Origin: Hyposmocoma kahamanoa
Taxonomy: Eukaryota; Arthropoda; Insecta; Lepidoptera; Cosmopterigidae
Length of the DNA stretch: 64,000 nt
Direction of reading: 5' to 3'
NCBI RefSeq assembly: GCF_003589595.1
Contig: NW_020654810.1
Span: forward strand, 24,917,305-24,981,304
The position numbers and the translations under genes are program-made. Position 1 is the first letter of the stretch. Each line of letters starts with the position of its first letter. The notes under the pieces were generated by a model, which saw only the letters and a program-made list of their open reading frames with translations, searched no databases and had not been told where the DNA came from. Shown here piece by piece: positions 45,287 through 56,059 of the stretch.

Positions 45287-45413
45287 CATTGTTTATTTAG
45301 GGCGGTAAATAAAGAAATTACGAACGAGACTCTATTAGAAGCTCGAAGTCGAAGACTGAGGGTATTCGGAGTCGAGGTTCGTAATTCCCGTACCGCCTAT
45401 AAACATACAATGT
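45287..45413. repeat. imperfect hairpin 1 (about 127 bases)
   Basis: Arms: CATTGTTTATTTAGGGCGGT with AAATTACGAAC on the left, and GTTCGTAATT with ACCGCCTATAAACATACAATG (here split at the bulges) on the right. The loop region is rich in CGAAGTCGAAG repeats. Confidence 0.6.
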
Positions 45414-45451
45414 TTTTCATCACATGATTGCATGCAGGCTAACTTGACTAT

Positions 45452-45522
45452 AAACCCTCGGGTATTTTTCTTCTCATTACAGCCATGGTTGTGTAATGAG
45501 AAGAAAATATGCCCGAGGGTTT
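45452..45522. repeat. near-perfect 71-base hairpin
   Basis: AAACCCTCGGGTATTTTTCT and TCTCATTACA pair with TGTAATGAGAAGAAAATATG and CCCGAGGGTTT around a loop of about 8 bases: some 30 base pairs with one bulge and one wobble. The size and shape resemble a microRNA precursor or a tiny MITE. Either strand could be transcribed. No known microRNA seed is recognised. Confidence 0.6.
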
Positions 45523-46229
45523 AGGGACAAGTCACAAAACTACAAAACTAAATACATTTTTAAAATAGTCTACCACGCAGATGTAACATCACGAAGCACA
45601 GGATATAAAATGTCCTATTAAGTATAATAATAAATAAGACTAGCATTTGGCCTAAAAATGCTTCGCGTCCGGTATAAAAATATGCTATATCCTGAGCTAT
45701 AATCTAATATTGTGCTAGGAAGTCGTCCCAGCCGTCCTGGTGCGATGGAATAACAAACATCAAAGCAAATTGCGTGTAAGATAATAAGTGGGGTTATATA
45801 GTTATTATTAAATAAGTATTAATACAATTAACTGTTATAATTCCGCAACTATATGCCAAAGTGTTAATAATAAAAATAATAATAAACGTCAACAACACGT
45901 TGACCTGCAATCAACAGCACGCTATCTTTCACGTCTATATTTTAATTTCAATAAATGCCACAATAAGAATTGTGGGATAACGATATGAACCCCTGCATGC
46001 TATTGGTTGCTATAAATTGTGCCATTTTCTCGTAATAACACGTTTTACGCTTTGACAGGGCAGCCCCATGCGTTTATTGACTCACGATACACTGAACTCT
46101 CCGGCACCAAAGAAACGTCTTTCTATGTTTTCTCCAAAACAACCTAGTGATGAGAGTTTTTTAAATACGGTATTTTGTGATTCGCATGTGAATTCTATCG
46201 ATCGAAATTCAAAAATCATTTTTCAATCA
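45523..46229. other. nothing recognised
   Basis: CTATTGGTTGCTATAAATTG at 46000-46019 combines an inverted CCAAT box with a TATA-like run, as CTATTGGTTATAAATTC does at 50030. No transcript is supported. Confidence 0.35.
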
Positions 46230-46530
46230 GTTTTTTTTTTCTTTTTTATAATAGCTAGTGACGGGACGAACAACAAGGGAACTAGTTGTGCGTCTGATGG
46301 TCACGCCCATAGATATTAGGAAAGTCACGCCTGTCCATAACAGTTGTAGTGCCACTCAGAGCTTTAATTCATAAAGATCAGATGAGCACTGCTACTGCGC
46401 CCGTCACCCAGAGACATAAGTCGACAAGTCGGTGTAATATCACCAGCATCTTTTCCCTTCAAAACCGAAAAGCGGAAATAGGTAAGGTGGCAGTACTTCC
46501 TTGGAGGAACTCTTTCACAATGAATTCTCC
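46230..46530 (-). repeat. SINE-like repeat B
   Basis: The tail side has a short insertion (CAAGGGAACTAGTTGTG). The head ends near TCTTTCACAATGAATTCTCC. Confidence 0.65.
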
Positions 46531-46559
46531 TGCAACCAAAACTAGTTCCAGTGTTCAAA

Positions 46560-46975
46560 AAATCAAAGATTTAAACCTTCCAGTCACGGTTAACATGCCC
46601 GCTAAACTCAAGCCAAGCGACATGTCGCGAACAGATGGCAAAAACTCGGACGGAATGACTCTCATCCCTTGGAGTATGGGCTGGGCACTGGTGTGGAACG
46701 CCACACGTGCCGACACACTTGCCCCTTACCTGGCTCCGCAGCTGAGCTGGTGGACAGACTAAAAAGTAATAAATATCAAAACCTCGGCTCCGACTACCTA
46801 TTTACCCTTTGGAATCGAAACTCTTGGTCCGCGAGGTAGCGGTGACCCTCATCTGTACAAACTTTTATCTAAAAAATTTATAGACTATCAGGGAAGCCGG
46901 TAGCTACCTTGCCCAACGCATTAGCATGGCCATACAAAGGGGGAACGCTGCCAGCATCTTGGACACCCAATTTTA
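46560..46975 (+). pseudogene. TE-encoded protein C-terminus, fragment 2 of 3
   Basis: DGKNSDGMTLIPWSMGWALV then WNATRADTLAPYLAPQLSW, a stop, then in other frames LPFGIETLGPR and YLAQRISMAIQRGNAASILD. This extends the family upstream of what is seen at 1313-1640 (pattern DGxxPDGxTLIPW...LVWxxT..DTLAPSH). At least one stop and one frameshift. The 137-codon frame 46349-46762 fuses this with SINE sequence by chance. Confidence 0.6.
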
Positions 46976-46986
46976 TTCATATATAT

Positions 46987-48965
46987 CGAGTTCTTAGGTT
47001 TTCGCGATTGTTACACATAGCAAATGAAACTATTTTTCCGGATTTAAATCGCGTATAATTTGTTTTTTCAAACAAACCGACGTTTCGGGCCCTTTACAGG
47101 TCCCATAGTCACGGTTGACTGAGGTGGTACAGTCTTCAACCAGTTATGTCTAATATTAATGCAAACCACCCTATTTTTTCACAATAGTTACAATAGTTAT
47201 TAATTAAATACCTTATTTTTAATTTTACAAAGAAAACATTCCAATTTACGCTACATTAAGTTTTACAAATTATTTTATTGAATGAATTTTTATTAAGTTT
47301 AATTTATTTATTAATTATTAATAGAAAGTAGAATAAACTAAAACATATTAATTAGTACTGCAGTCTTATGTCTGTTTGGGATTTTTCATTAGAGGAAATA
47401 CTGGATCCCAAACTGGTGGTACAGAGAAACCATCTTCCCTGTTGAAATTAGGATGTTTTTTAATTTCAATGGCCTCTCGCAGCATCCTGGGCAGATAACG
47501 GACTTCTTTTGCAAGGACCTGGGGTTTGTCAAACTTCATTGAATGTGTAGGTTTATCCATGACATGCTCGCAGACTGCAGACTTGTTTACGCGACGGTGT
47601 TTGACATCAGCTATATGTTCTTTGACGCGGGTACAAATACTTCGCTTCGTTTGTCCAATATAAGAGAGACCGCACTCACAGTCAAGCTTGTAAACTCCTG
47701 CATCCTGTAAGGGGATGTTACATTTCACGGGTCTCAGGAACTGAGAAATCTTCCTCAGGGGCTTGAAATAGGTCTTGATAGATGCACGCCTGAGGACTCT
47801 TCCGATCTTGTCTGTAACACCTCTCACGTAAGGTAAGATGGCAGGTCTTCGCTCGACTGTTGGTGGTTTCACACCGGGTCTGCGGCATTGGCGTGGAATC
47901 CTCAACTTATTCGCATGTAGGACTTGCTTTATATGCTGAAGTTCCCCCGCCAGATGATTACTGTCGCAGACACTATATGCTCTCTGAAACAAAGATTTGC
48001 CCACGGTAGCTAACTGGCTAGGATGGTGATGGGAATTACCATTGAGGTACCTATCTGTATGGGTTTTCTTTCGAAATACAGTATGGCCTAAGGTGTTATT
48101 AGGATTTCTTTTAATTAAAACATCTAAGAAAGCTAAAGTACCACAATTCTCTTGTTCCATAGTAAATTGGATCTTAGTACTAAAAGAATTAAGATGGTCC
48201 AAGAAAGAAGGTATGCTATCTTTAGGTAATATTGTGAAAGTATCATCAACGTACCGTTTGAAAATCTTCGGCCTAGCTGGGGCCATGGGTAAAACTCGCT
48301 CCTCGAAGTCTTCCATGAAAATATCGGCAACAACGGGAGATACCGGGGAGCCCATCGCTATACCGTCAATTTGTAGGTAGAATTCATTATTCCACAAAAG
48401 ATAGTCTGATGTTAGGCAGTGTTCTAATAATTCTGCATATTCAATGGACATATTATGTTCCCCTAGCTTCCTACGTACAATTTCAATGCAGTCTTGTACT
48501 GGTAGGTTGGTAAACAGCGACTGAACATCAAAACTGACCATGGTGTCATCATCAGTTAACCGTAGATCTTTGATTCCACTGATGAAATGGTATGAATCCT
48601 TCACATGTGTAGAAGTGTTCCCTCTCAATGGTGACAGTACCTTTGCCATGTGTTGAGCCAGTTTGTAGGTTGGTGTGTCAATCTGGCTTACTATGGGACG
48701 GAGTGGGGTGTCAGCCTTATGTATTTTTGGTAACCCATACAGTTTTGGTGGTTTCACGGCGCAGGGCACAAACGCACTTACATCAAGTTTCAGCGTATCG
48801 GAGTGCTTAGATATTAAGTTAGTTGTTGTTTTTAATATCTTGGTGGTAGGGTCTTTCTTCACCTTTTTATACGTGCTTTCATCCGATAGTACGTCAGTTA
48901 TTTTGCTAGGATTAAATTTCCTAATTTTACTTTCTAGTATTCAAACTTTTATTGTACCTTATCTG
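46987..48965 (-). mobile_element. Penelope-like retroelement, 5'-truncated
   Basis: Read on the minus strand: a coding region (47366-48940), about 380 bp of 3' sequence and a terminal repeat ending near 46987 with CCTAAGAACTCGA. The same terminal repeat bounds the elements at 51388-52128 and 20855-21103. Upstream of 48940 the frame meets a TGA and similarity stops near 48965, so the 5' part is missing. Confidence 0.85.
47366..48940 (-). CDS. Penelope polyprotein fragment: reverse transcriptase plus GIY-YIG endonuclease
   Basis: Primes and performs target-site reverse transcription for the retroelement in the nucleus. The frame is open from 48940 to TAA at 47366, 524 codons, with no Met at its truncated 5' end; numbering below starts at the GTG at 48862. 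RT landmarks: LYGLPKIHK (41-49), RPIVS (55-59), motif A SFDVQSLFTNLP with D112, motif B GIAMGSPVSP (167-176), motif C YVDD (204-207), and FLDVLIKR (245-252). GIY-YIG nuclease: GVYKLDCECGLSYIGQTKRS (389-408) with R412 and H416. The family-specific PLYGLPKIHK and the CxC before YIG identify a Penelope-like element. Both catalytic domains look intact, which suggests a fairly recent insertion, though a full-length protein would need a further N-terminal region. Confidence 0.92.
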   Translation of the reverse strand: MLESKIRKFNPSKITDVLSDESTYKKVKKDPTTKILKTTTNLISKHSDTLKLDVSAFVPCAVKPPKLYGLPKIHKADTPLRPIVSQIDTPTYKLAQHMAKVLSPLRGNTSTHVKDSYHFISGIKDLRLTDDDTMVSFDVQSLFTNLPVQDCIEIVRRKLGEHNMSIEYAELLEHCLTSDYLLWNNEFYLQIDGIAMGSPVSPVVADIFMEDFEERVLPMAPARPKIFKRYVDDTFTILPKDSIPSFLDHLNSFSTKIQFTMEQENCGTLAFLDVLIKRNPNNTLGHTVFRKKTHTDRYLNGNSHHHPSQLATVGKSLFQRAYSVCDSNHLAGELQHIKQVLHANKLRIPRQCRRPGVKPPTVERRPAILPYVRGVTDKIGRVLRRASIKTYFKPLRKISQFLRPVKCNIPLQDAGVYKLDCECGLSYIGQTKRSICTRVKEHIADVKHRRVNKSAVCEHVMDKPTHSMKFDKPQVLAKEVRYLPRMLREAIEIKKHPNFNREDGFSVPPVWDPVFPLMKNPKQT

Positions 48966-50259
48966 AAAATAAAATAGATTAATTGCAACCTTCCGACACA
49001 TCATTTCATAGAGAATTCAACCTTTACTGAAGAATTGTCGTTGATTTTGTTTTGCTTACGTCAAACAGCAGTGGCATTCTAAAACCTTTCGTTGCGGAAT
49101 CACATTACGTGGCTTTTCAAAAATACGAACTTTTGTCTTTGCCACGTGAATTCTAAGAATTCAGCAGTGGCATTTGTCGTGTTCTGTATTCCTCGAATAC
49201 AACCTGAGCGATAACAAGTCCACCTTGCCGTCAGGCAAAGACTGCAATCTACATAGATATCGTTATATCGTCGTGAGTTTATTTAGGTCGAATGTGAAAA
49301 TAAAAAAATAGCGACTGCTTTTTTTTATTAATTTGTTTTAATGCTACTAATCAGGATTGTCGTTGGTTCGAGGTTGTTTTTGTGTAAATTTCTTAAACAT
49401 CTGTTGAAAAGATTTTTTTAAATATTAAAATGTTACATTTTCTGTTTCTCATTTGTCATAAAAGGCGATGTAAAAAGATGCTAATATAATTGTAGCAATT
49501 CATTACGTCTGCTTTACATCCTTATTTCTTTAAATATAAACGTTTCTATTTTATAATCTCACTTTGTTTTTGTTTCTCTAGTGCACTAGTGTATGTATTA
49601 TTATGTCACATAGAAAAACACATTACAATTTAAATTATCATTATTGATTAAAAAATTCTTGCTCAATCGCAAGCAAAGCAGATTTCCGTAAGAAACTCAC
49701 AGAATTATTCTTTACAAATCGGTCACAATTATCATTTACAACATTTATTTCAAATATCATAAGATATAAACAACCAGAAAGAGCTAAACGGTTCACTACT
49801 GTGTATTTTTGTCATGCAAATGCGCTGTAGTTCTTTGCGTTTAAACAACCTATCTAAAACGATATGACAGCAAAGACTCTGAAAAATGCTGAAAGAAAAA
49901 CAATAAAATAATCCATTAGGGCCGCAATGCACCGCGCTGAATGCAAATATGCTCTTGCCTGCTCGCATATGTGCTGCTCAATAATGCACGCCCTGCCAGA
50001 GCCGACGCCGCGTACTTTGCTTCTTGCCTATTGGTTATAAATTCATTATATTTGCATGCTGTATATTTTTGAAATTAAGATTTGCCAAAAAAAATAAATA
50101 TAAGGCTGTATTAAAGAAAATGCTTAATATTGCCGGTGTATTTTATTTTATCGACATTTGGTTTACCGTGCATCAGTGTCTTAGGATATTCCATCAAGAA
50201 CACACGCCACTTTAATTAAACTTTTCAATGAAATTATTAATTAAAGGTTATAATTTTAC
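48966..50259. other. nothing recognised
   Basis: Octamer motifs ATGCAAAT (49939) and ATTTGCAT (50049) flank a CTATTGGTTATAAATTC promoter-like run. No transcript is supported. Confidence 0.4.
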
Positions 50260-50360
50260 AGCACTGTACCCCTGCTACCGGGATAAGAGTTACGAATCAA
50301 ATTGCATGTAACATCTGTATTTTACGAGTTATACAATAAATGTTTCTGTTTTCTTATTTT
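50260..50360 (+). repeat. LINE 3' tail
   Basis: ACATCTGTATTTTACGAG and ATACAATAAATGTTTCTG match the 3' end of the LINE at 17445-17810. Confidence 0.55.
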
Positions 50361-51378
50361 TAATTTGTGATTTCACGTTTAGTATGCATGTGGTGCTGTT
50401 GGTTGTCGATTAGTGGGGTTCAATCCTTAGAATATTATGTTAAAACTTCATTTTTCTACCTTAAGATATACCTACTTTAAAACTAACGCTATTCCATTAA
50501 TATCCAAAGATGGCCTTAATCGTTATCCTGTCTTTCTCTATAATTAAAAGTGACCCGTTAAAAAGTCTCTTGGTAAGAAATAAGAAAAATACAGTAAAGA
50601 AATAGAAGCAGAAAATTACAGTGAGTTATGGCTGGCGGTGGAGTGTGCAACCGTTAAGAATGCAAAGGGTCAGGCGGTCATGTTTCTCTCATAATTTAAC
50701 TACAAACTTGCAAGTACTTATTTTAGTTTTTTACCACGCTTTCATACAACAAAGCATAACTAAATGCATCTTAGCAACCATTTCTTTAATGGTTTTATAA
50801 TACAATATTCAGTTAAAGAAATAGACAACTATATAGGACCAAATTGAGGAATGAACTATATAATTGTAAAATTTACAATAAAACTGTTTTGCAAATAATT
50901 TCATTCACCGCGCATATTTGGCATTGCATATTGACGTATCGTAAAATCTGGTTTTCTCAGCATACGACGATTATGCTACTGTTGAATATGCTTACGTACA
51001 GATACAGAGAGCCGAAATAAATCAAATAAAAATGGAAATCATTTATTCCGAGCGACGACGACCATATCAAAACCAAATTACAATGAAATTTAAATATATA
51101 CAGTTAATGTCAAAATAATAAAGTCCAAGTTAAAAAGTCAATAAAAAGTTATAAAATATAACAAAATAAAGTGAAATAAAATTGAAACAAAATTATATTG
51201 AAAATGAAAATTACAAATACGAACAATAAAAAAGTAACTGTAATTTATGGATGCCTAAGTCCATTGCCTCCACAATCGGCACCATAGTGGGCGTGATTGT
51301 CACAACAATGGCGAGCATAGGGGCAATGTAACCTGGCAGCGACCATAACCAGGCCGATTTTAATTTGCTTCAAGTGAT
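50361..51378. other. nothing recognised
   Basis: No supported gene or repeat. Confidence 0.45.
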
Positions 51379-51387
51379 AAAAGTGAT

Positions 51388-52128
51388 GTCGAGTTCTTAG
51401 GTTTTCGCGATTGTTACACATAGGAAATGAAACTATTTTTCCGGATTTAAATCGCGTATATTTGTTTTTTCAAACAAACCGACGTTTCGGGCCCTTTACA
51501 GGTCCCATGGTCACGGTTGACTGAGGTGGTACAGTCTCCAACCAGTTATGTCTAATATTAATGCAAACCACCCTATTTTTTCACTATAGTTACAATAGTT
51601 ATTAATTAAGTAGCTTATTTTTAATTTTGCAAACTTTGACAAACCCCAGGTCCTTGCAAAAGAAGTCCGTTATCTACCCAGGATGCTGCGAGAGGCCATT
51701 GAAATTAAAAAACATCCTAATTTCAACAGGGAAGATGGTTTCTCCGTACCACCAGTTTGGGATACAGTATTTCCTCTAATGAAAAATCCCAAACAGACAT
51801 AAGACTGCAAAACTAATTAACATGTTTTAGTTTATTCTAATTTCTATTAATAATTAATAATAAATTGAACTTAATAAAAATTAATTCGATAAAATAATTT
51901 GTAAAAGTTAATATAGCGTAAATTGGAATGTTTTCTTTGTAAAATTAAAAATAAGGTATTTAATTAATAACTATTGTAACTATAGTGAAAAAGTGTGGTT
52001 TGCATCAATATTAGACATAACTGGTTGAAGACTGTACCACCTCAGTCAACCGTGACCATGGGACCTGTAAAGGGCCCGAAACGTCGGTTTGTTTGAAAAA
52101 ACAAATATACGCGATAGTTTCATTTCCT
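51388..52128. mobile_element. Penelope element in fold-back arrangement (TSD AAAAGTGAT)
   Basis: An inverted terminal repeat (51388-51631) is joined directly to the 3' part of a plus-strand Penelope copy (51632-52128). AAAAGTGAT is duplicated at 51379-51387 and 52129-52137, so this rearranged form inserted as one unit. Inverted terminal duplications of this kind are typical of Penelope-like elements. Confidence 0.88.
51635..51802 (+). pseudogene. Penelope polyprotein, last 55 codons
   Basis: FDKPQVLAKEVRYLPRMLRE through GFSVPPVWDTVFPLMKNPKQ and T to TAA. It is identical to the end of the frame at 47366-48940 except one P to T change (DPVFP to DTVFP). No catalytic domain is included. Confidence 0.9.
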
Positions 52129-52137
52129 AAAAGTGAT

Positions 52138-53264
52138 ATCGTTAAAAGATTTCCACTAAGTCATATTTCACTAAATAATTTTCTATTAATCTTGCCTAAA
52201 GCAGTTCCTATACAAATAATACACATTAGACGCGTAAAAAAGCGTCTCCTACAATAAATCATTCCAACTAAACTCCACTGTTCTGATGACTAGCACTTTC
52301 GCCCACCCATAGTTCGTACATTAAAACTTGCTCCTTTATTGCACTAGGGAGGGCGAGGGCTGCGGGGCCATAGAAAAGAAAAAATGAAGAAGCTTCGTGA
52401 CCAAGTCTTTTTTATCCCTTACTTTTTACGTGCAAGTTGAAAACATGAATTCACGATAGTGCCTTTATAATAATAATAAAGACATTCAAAAGCACATTAG
52501 ATAAAGCATAAGAACGTGATGTCCGAACCCAATATTGTTAGAGAGACTACATCATTGAGGATCCACTGACTCGGACACGTGAATAAAATAGGAGAGGCTA
52601 TATAACTCCTCGCCTAGCAAGCCTTACGCACGAAAATTTACAGATCTTCGTGTATGGATCACGCGCGCATGGGACACGCTAGATTTTCAACGATTTTGAC
52701 ATTTTTGCCTATAACTTCCTGCTATAGTAGAGAACAAAAAAGTAACGAGAATGGACACTCTCCGCCCCTCCCTAGCTTTAGATACCGCCACGCGCCGCAC
52801 ATTGCCGGTCACATTGACGGTACGACAACAGGGCTGCCGGCGAGCCGTTTTCGCGCTAAGACGGCTTTGATATTTAAACATACTTTTCATTTAATCATTA
52901 CAAAACGTATACCTTAATATATTACGTACTAAGTTAATATGTAACGTAAGTACAGCTATTTATCATCATCTAAACGGGATAAAGTGAGGAGTATTCCGAA
53001 AGACGGAACGAGGTAAGTAAAAAAACTTATGTCTGAGACTCATTCTGTTATTGTTTTCTTCATTTATTTAGTGCAGAGTAATATATAATACAGATTTATT
53101 ATATCAATATAATGAGATGTAATATAGTAAGTGAGGGTTCTCGAATTTTCAATTTGTATTGCCGATAAAAATGTAGTGAATATAATTATTAACTAAGTAA
53201 TGATAAATTGGACACGTAATTTCAAACAACTTGATACATTATTTAAAATTACCTGTCCAAATTA
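52138..53264. other. nothing recognised
   Basis: 52640-52870 is less AT-rich than its surroundings. The 87-codon frame there shows no domain. Confidence 0.4.
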
Positions 53265-53430
53265 TAACATTTTAGGTTTTAAATTTATATTGAATTGATA
53301 TTCAATTATTTTTTGTGAAATTACTCCACTAGTTTTTTATAATTATTAATACAAAGGTCGAATACTCAGAAAAAATTCCTTCGATCCGGCCGGATTAGAA
53401 CCGGCTTTAGATGCTTTTAATTTTTTTTTT
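53265..53430 (-). repeat. tRNA-headed SINE C, head truncated
   Basis: The complement has the GGTTCTAATCCGGCCGGATC B-box region and the full 3' body. The left of the head is replaced by a T-run at 53419-53434. Confidence 0.75.
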
Positions 53431-54085
53431 TTTTAATAAACCTTCAGGATTATACTAGTTAGAGAATTAATGAAAAATATTATGTTATATTGATATAAAT
53501 ACCTATATATTAATAGAATTGTATATAACAGGTTCGCGTTAAAATTTTCGCTATGTTGCCGCTCTGACCACGTACGAGAAAGTTATGGGTAACCCTGCCA
53601 CTTCACGCACACATTTGCGCGTGTGCAGGGCCTTGCTTTATGTAGTAGTAGTAGGTAAATAACTTTCGACCGTTATATGGAGTGTCCGGGGTGTGACTAT
53701 AGTAAGAAATGTCCGTAAAGTGGATTCTCGCTTTACAGACAAAAAACCCCTGAAGCGTGAAAATAAAAAGATTTTTAATTGAGATATGTATTTAATTTAC
53801 AAATTTACAACCTTTTTAAGCCGTAAAGTTAAAAAGCATTACAATAAAAATATCGTTTGAACTGGCTACGAAAACGCTATCGAATGAATTTGTAAAGTTT
53901 GTGAGCGATATATTGCACGCGACCTAACAGACAAGTTAGATCGCGTTAAACAGGTTTATTTTCTTTTGTTTAGGAGATTTTGTCATTTGATGTCAACTAC
54001 AGGTTCAGGACATAGATACAGGAGAAAATATCTATGGTTCAGACACGTATAACAATGAAACTACATAAAACAATATTTCAACTTA
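53431..54085. other. nothing recognised
   Basis: No supported gene or repeat. Confidence 0.45.
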
Positions 54086-54094
54086 CTTGACAGT

Positions 54095-54175
54095 TAAAAG
54101 TAAGTAATGGGACTTGAATCCATGACCACACTGTACCGTAGCTTTGCTCTAACCAACTGAGCTACAGGTCAAATT
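54095..54175 (-). repeat. tRNA-derived SINE head or tRNA pseudogene (E)
   Basis: The complement reads GACCTGTAGCTCAGTTGGTT then AGAGC (a canonical D arm) and GGATTCAAGTCCCATTACTT (B box). The putative acceptor strands GACCTGT and ATTACTT do not pair, so a functional tRNA is unlikely. Confidence 0.65.
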
Positions 54176-54577
54176 ATCCAGTTGTCGAAATACTCTAATG
54201 TGTTTTTGTTAAAGATCTTTACTGATACTGGATTTATCGCCGCTAGTGACATCTAGTGAGAGATTTCAGAACCTTCTACACCGCGGCCGGTACCTTTACA
54301 AATGCTTCTAGCTACATACATATATATGAACATAGGTACATAATGCTCAAAAACTAATAAATAAATAATTGAATATTCACCCAACGTCTTCTTAAGTATC
54401 ATTCCGATGTTTCATTACACATAATAAGTATCACCAATGGACACAAAAGCCTCGATCGCGATCGTCTATGTTTCTCGCCATTGGTAGCATACATTACTCA
54501 ATTAATGTAGATTATAAAAACCATTATGACCATTGACATACAATTATATGGACGTCGGGTCCGCGCTAAAAAGTGTC

Positions 54578-55362
54578 AAGTATTCAAGTATTTAAGTATT
54601 TATTTGCAACTAAGTGTACAATTAATACATAGTAGGTCTTATGCTAATTTGTGCTTATAACTTAGTAACCCTTTATTCAGGTATTGCAAATGTAGAGTAG
54701 AGGGCTATATTTTACTCTTAAAACTAATAAATTTAACAATTAAACATTTCTATTACTAATATTTATCGCAATTACAATAGATTTAAAAGATAGGTACCTA
54801 AATAATAATGTTTTAATAATTATTTATCATTCAAGTATTCGTAAAGTGTGTAGAAGCTTTTATCTATTAAATACTGTTTTATCTGTTTATTGAATGTTTT
54901 TAAATTTTGTTCATTTTTAATATGTTGAGGTAATTTATTATATATCTTGATGGCCATGTAATACGGGCTGCCACTTAACATTTTAATTCTTGATGATGGT
55001 AAGCATAGTTTTTCTTTATGTCGAGTGTTTATACTATGGACATCCTTAAATTTAGTAAATGAATTTAAATTTCTATAAACGAACAAACATAGGTCGTGTA
55101 TATATATAGATGTTAATGTCAATAAATTGAATTTTTTAAAGTACGGTTTACAACTTTGTGTGTTATCTATTTGTGCTATTATTCTAATGCATTTCTTCTG
55201 CATTAAGAATAATTCGTGGGCATTCACGCTGTTACCCCATAGCATTATACCATATTTAAGCCATGAATAGGCATAGGCATAGTAGGCTGTGAGTGCAGTT
55301 TCAGTGTTTGTGCTGAGATTAATTTCGAACAAGGCGTATGTGAATTTTGAAATAAATAAAAT
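54578..55362 (-). mobile_element. 5'-truncated LINE inserted in a MITE (TSD GTGTC)
   Basis: 785 bp. GTGTC, present once in intact MITEs, lies on both sides (54573-54577, 55363-55367). The 3' end has an AAATACTTAAATACTTGAA-type repeat tail (complement) at 54578-54606. Confidence 0.85.
54820..55362 (-). pseudogene. LINE ORF2 C-terminal fragment, open frame
   Basis: Open for 180 codons within the LINE, starting at its truncation point: AYSWLKYGIMLWGNSVNAHE, then LFLMQKKCIRIIAQI, SCKPYFKKFNLLTLTSIYIH and IYNKLPQHIKNEQNLKTF to the stop. The YGIMLWGNS...QKKCIRII...IYNKLP pattern is the post-RT region of CR1/Jockey-like LINEs. It lacks the RT core and so cannot be active, but the undamaged frame suggests a young insertion. 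The frame runs 16 codons further into MITE sequence by chance. Confidence 0.75.
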
Positions 55363-55609
55363 GTGTCCGAACTTATAGGGCGTTAAAATCGTATACAGAA
55401 CGTCATTCACGCTTTAGTCTTCGTTTGTTCGATTGACAGCGAAGCAAGCAAAATTAGACAGTACTGCGATGACATTACAATTTCAATTCAACGTTTTAGC
55501 TTTTTCGTATTGCTTGTCACTACGTTTAAATAGGTTGACTTGGAACATTTTTTTCGTGGTTTTTGTATTAGACCCGTCGTCCATTTATTTGTAAGTCAAT
55601 GATTATGAC

Positions 55610-56055
55610 CTAAAAAGTCATAATCGAATGCCAAATGGCGAATACTTAAGGTACAAAAAGAATAAGTAATAGCCTAACGCCGAGCCAAAACTGCTGTCTG
55701 AAGGAATAATTCATGATTTTATTTATTTAAACAGAATCTGAGATTCAAGACTTAAAAGTGCCTTTACCTTGAGTTTACAGTACTAAAGTCATGAAGTTTA
55801 AAATATTTATATGTAAACCGGTGCTGTAGTAGCCTAGTAGGAGAATAGTTACTTGTCAATAGAGGTAGGCGGTTTGAATCTCCAATGTCTTCAATTTCTA
55901 TTTCATCTACATTTGTAAAAGTTTAATAACAATACGTTTTGCTAAGAGTGAAGGAAGACATCGTTTTAAAATGTATGAAGTTTCCAACTCCCCTTCCACT
56001 ATGACCTGAACCCTCTTTTTATTTATTTTTTTGATATCAAATAACATCACCCGCC
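55610..56055. other. nothing recognised
   Basis: No supported gene or repeat. Confidence 0.4.
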
Positions 56056-56059
56056 GGGC

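Larger units (their letters stand above)
54531..55601. mobile_element. MITE family 1, copy 3, split by a LINE (8-bp TSD ATTATGAC)
   Basis: Left part 54531-54577, right part 55363-55601, together the same roughly 285-bp element as at 31739. ATTATGAC flanks it at 54523-54530 and 55602-55609. Confidence 0.9.

Noticed and set aside
46349..46762. 137-codon plus-strand frame
   Set aside because: The N-terminal half is reverse-oriented SINE B; only the second half belongs to a TE protein relic.
48042..48380. 112-codon plus-strand frame
   Set aside because: Antisense shadow of the Penelope RT frame, with no domain of its own.
54095..54175. functional tRNA on the minus strand
   Set aside because: Good D arm and B box, but the acceptor strands are not complementary and the anticodon arm is poor.
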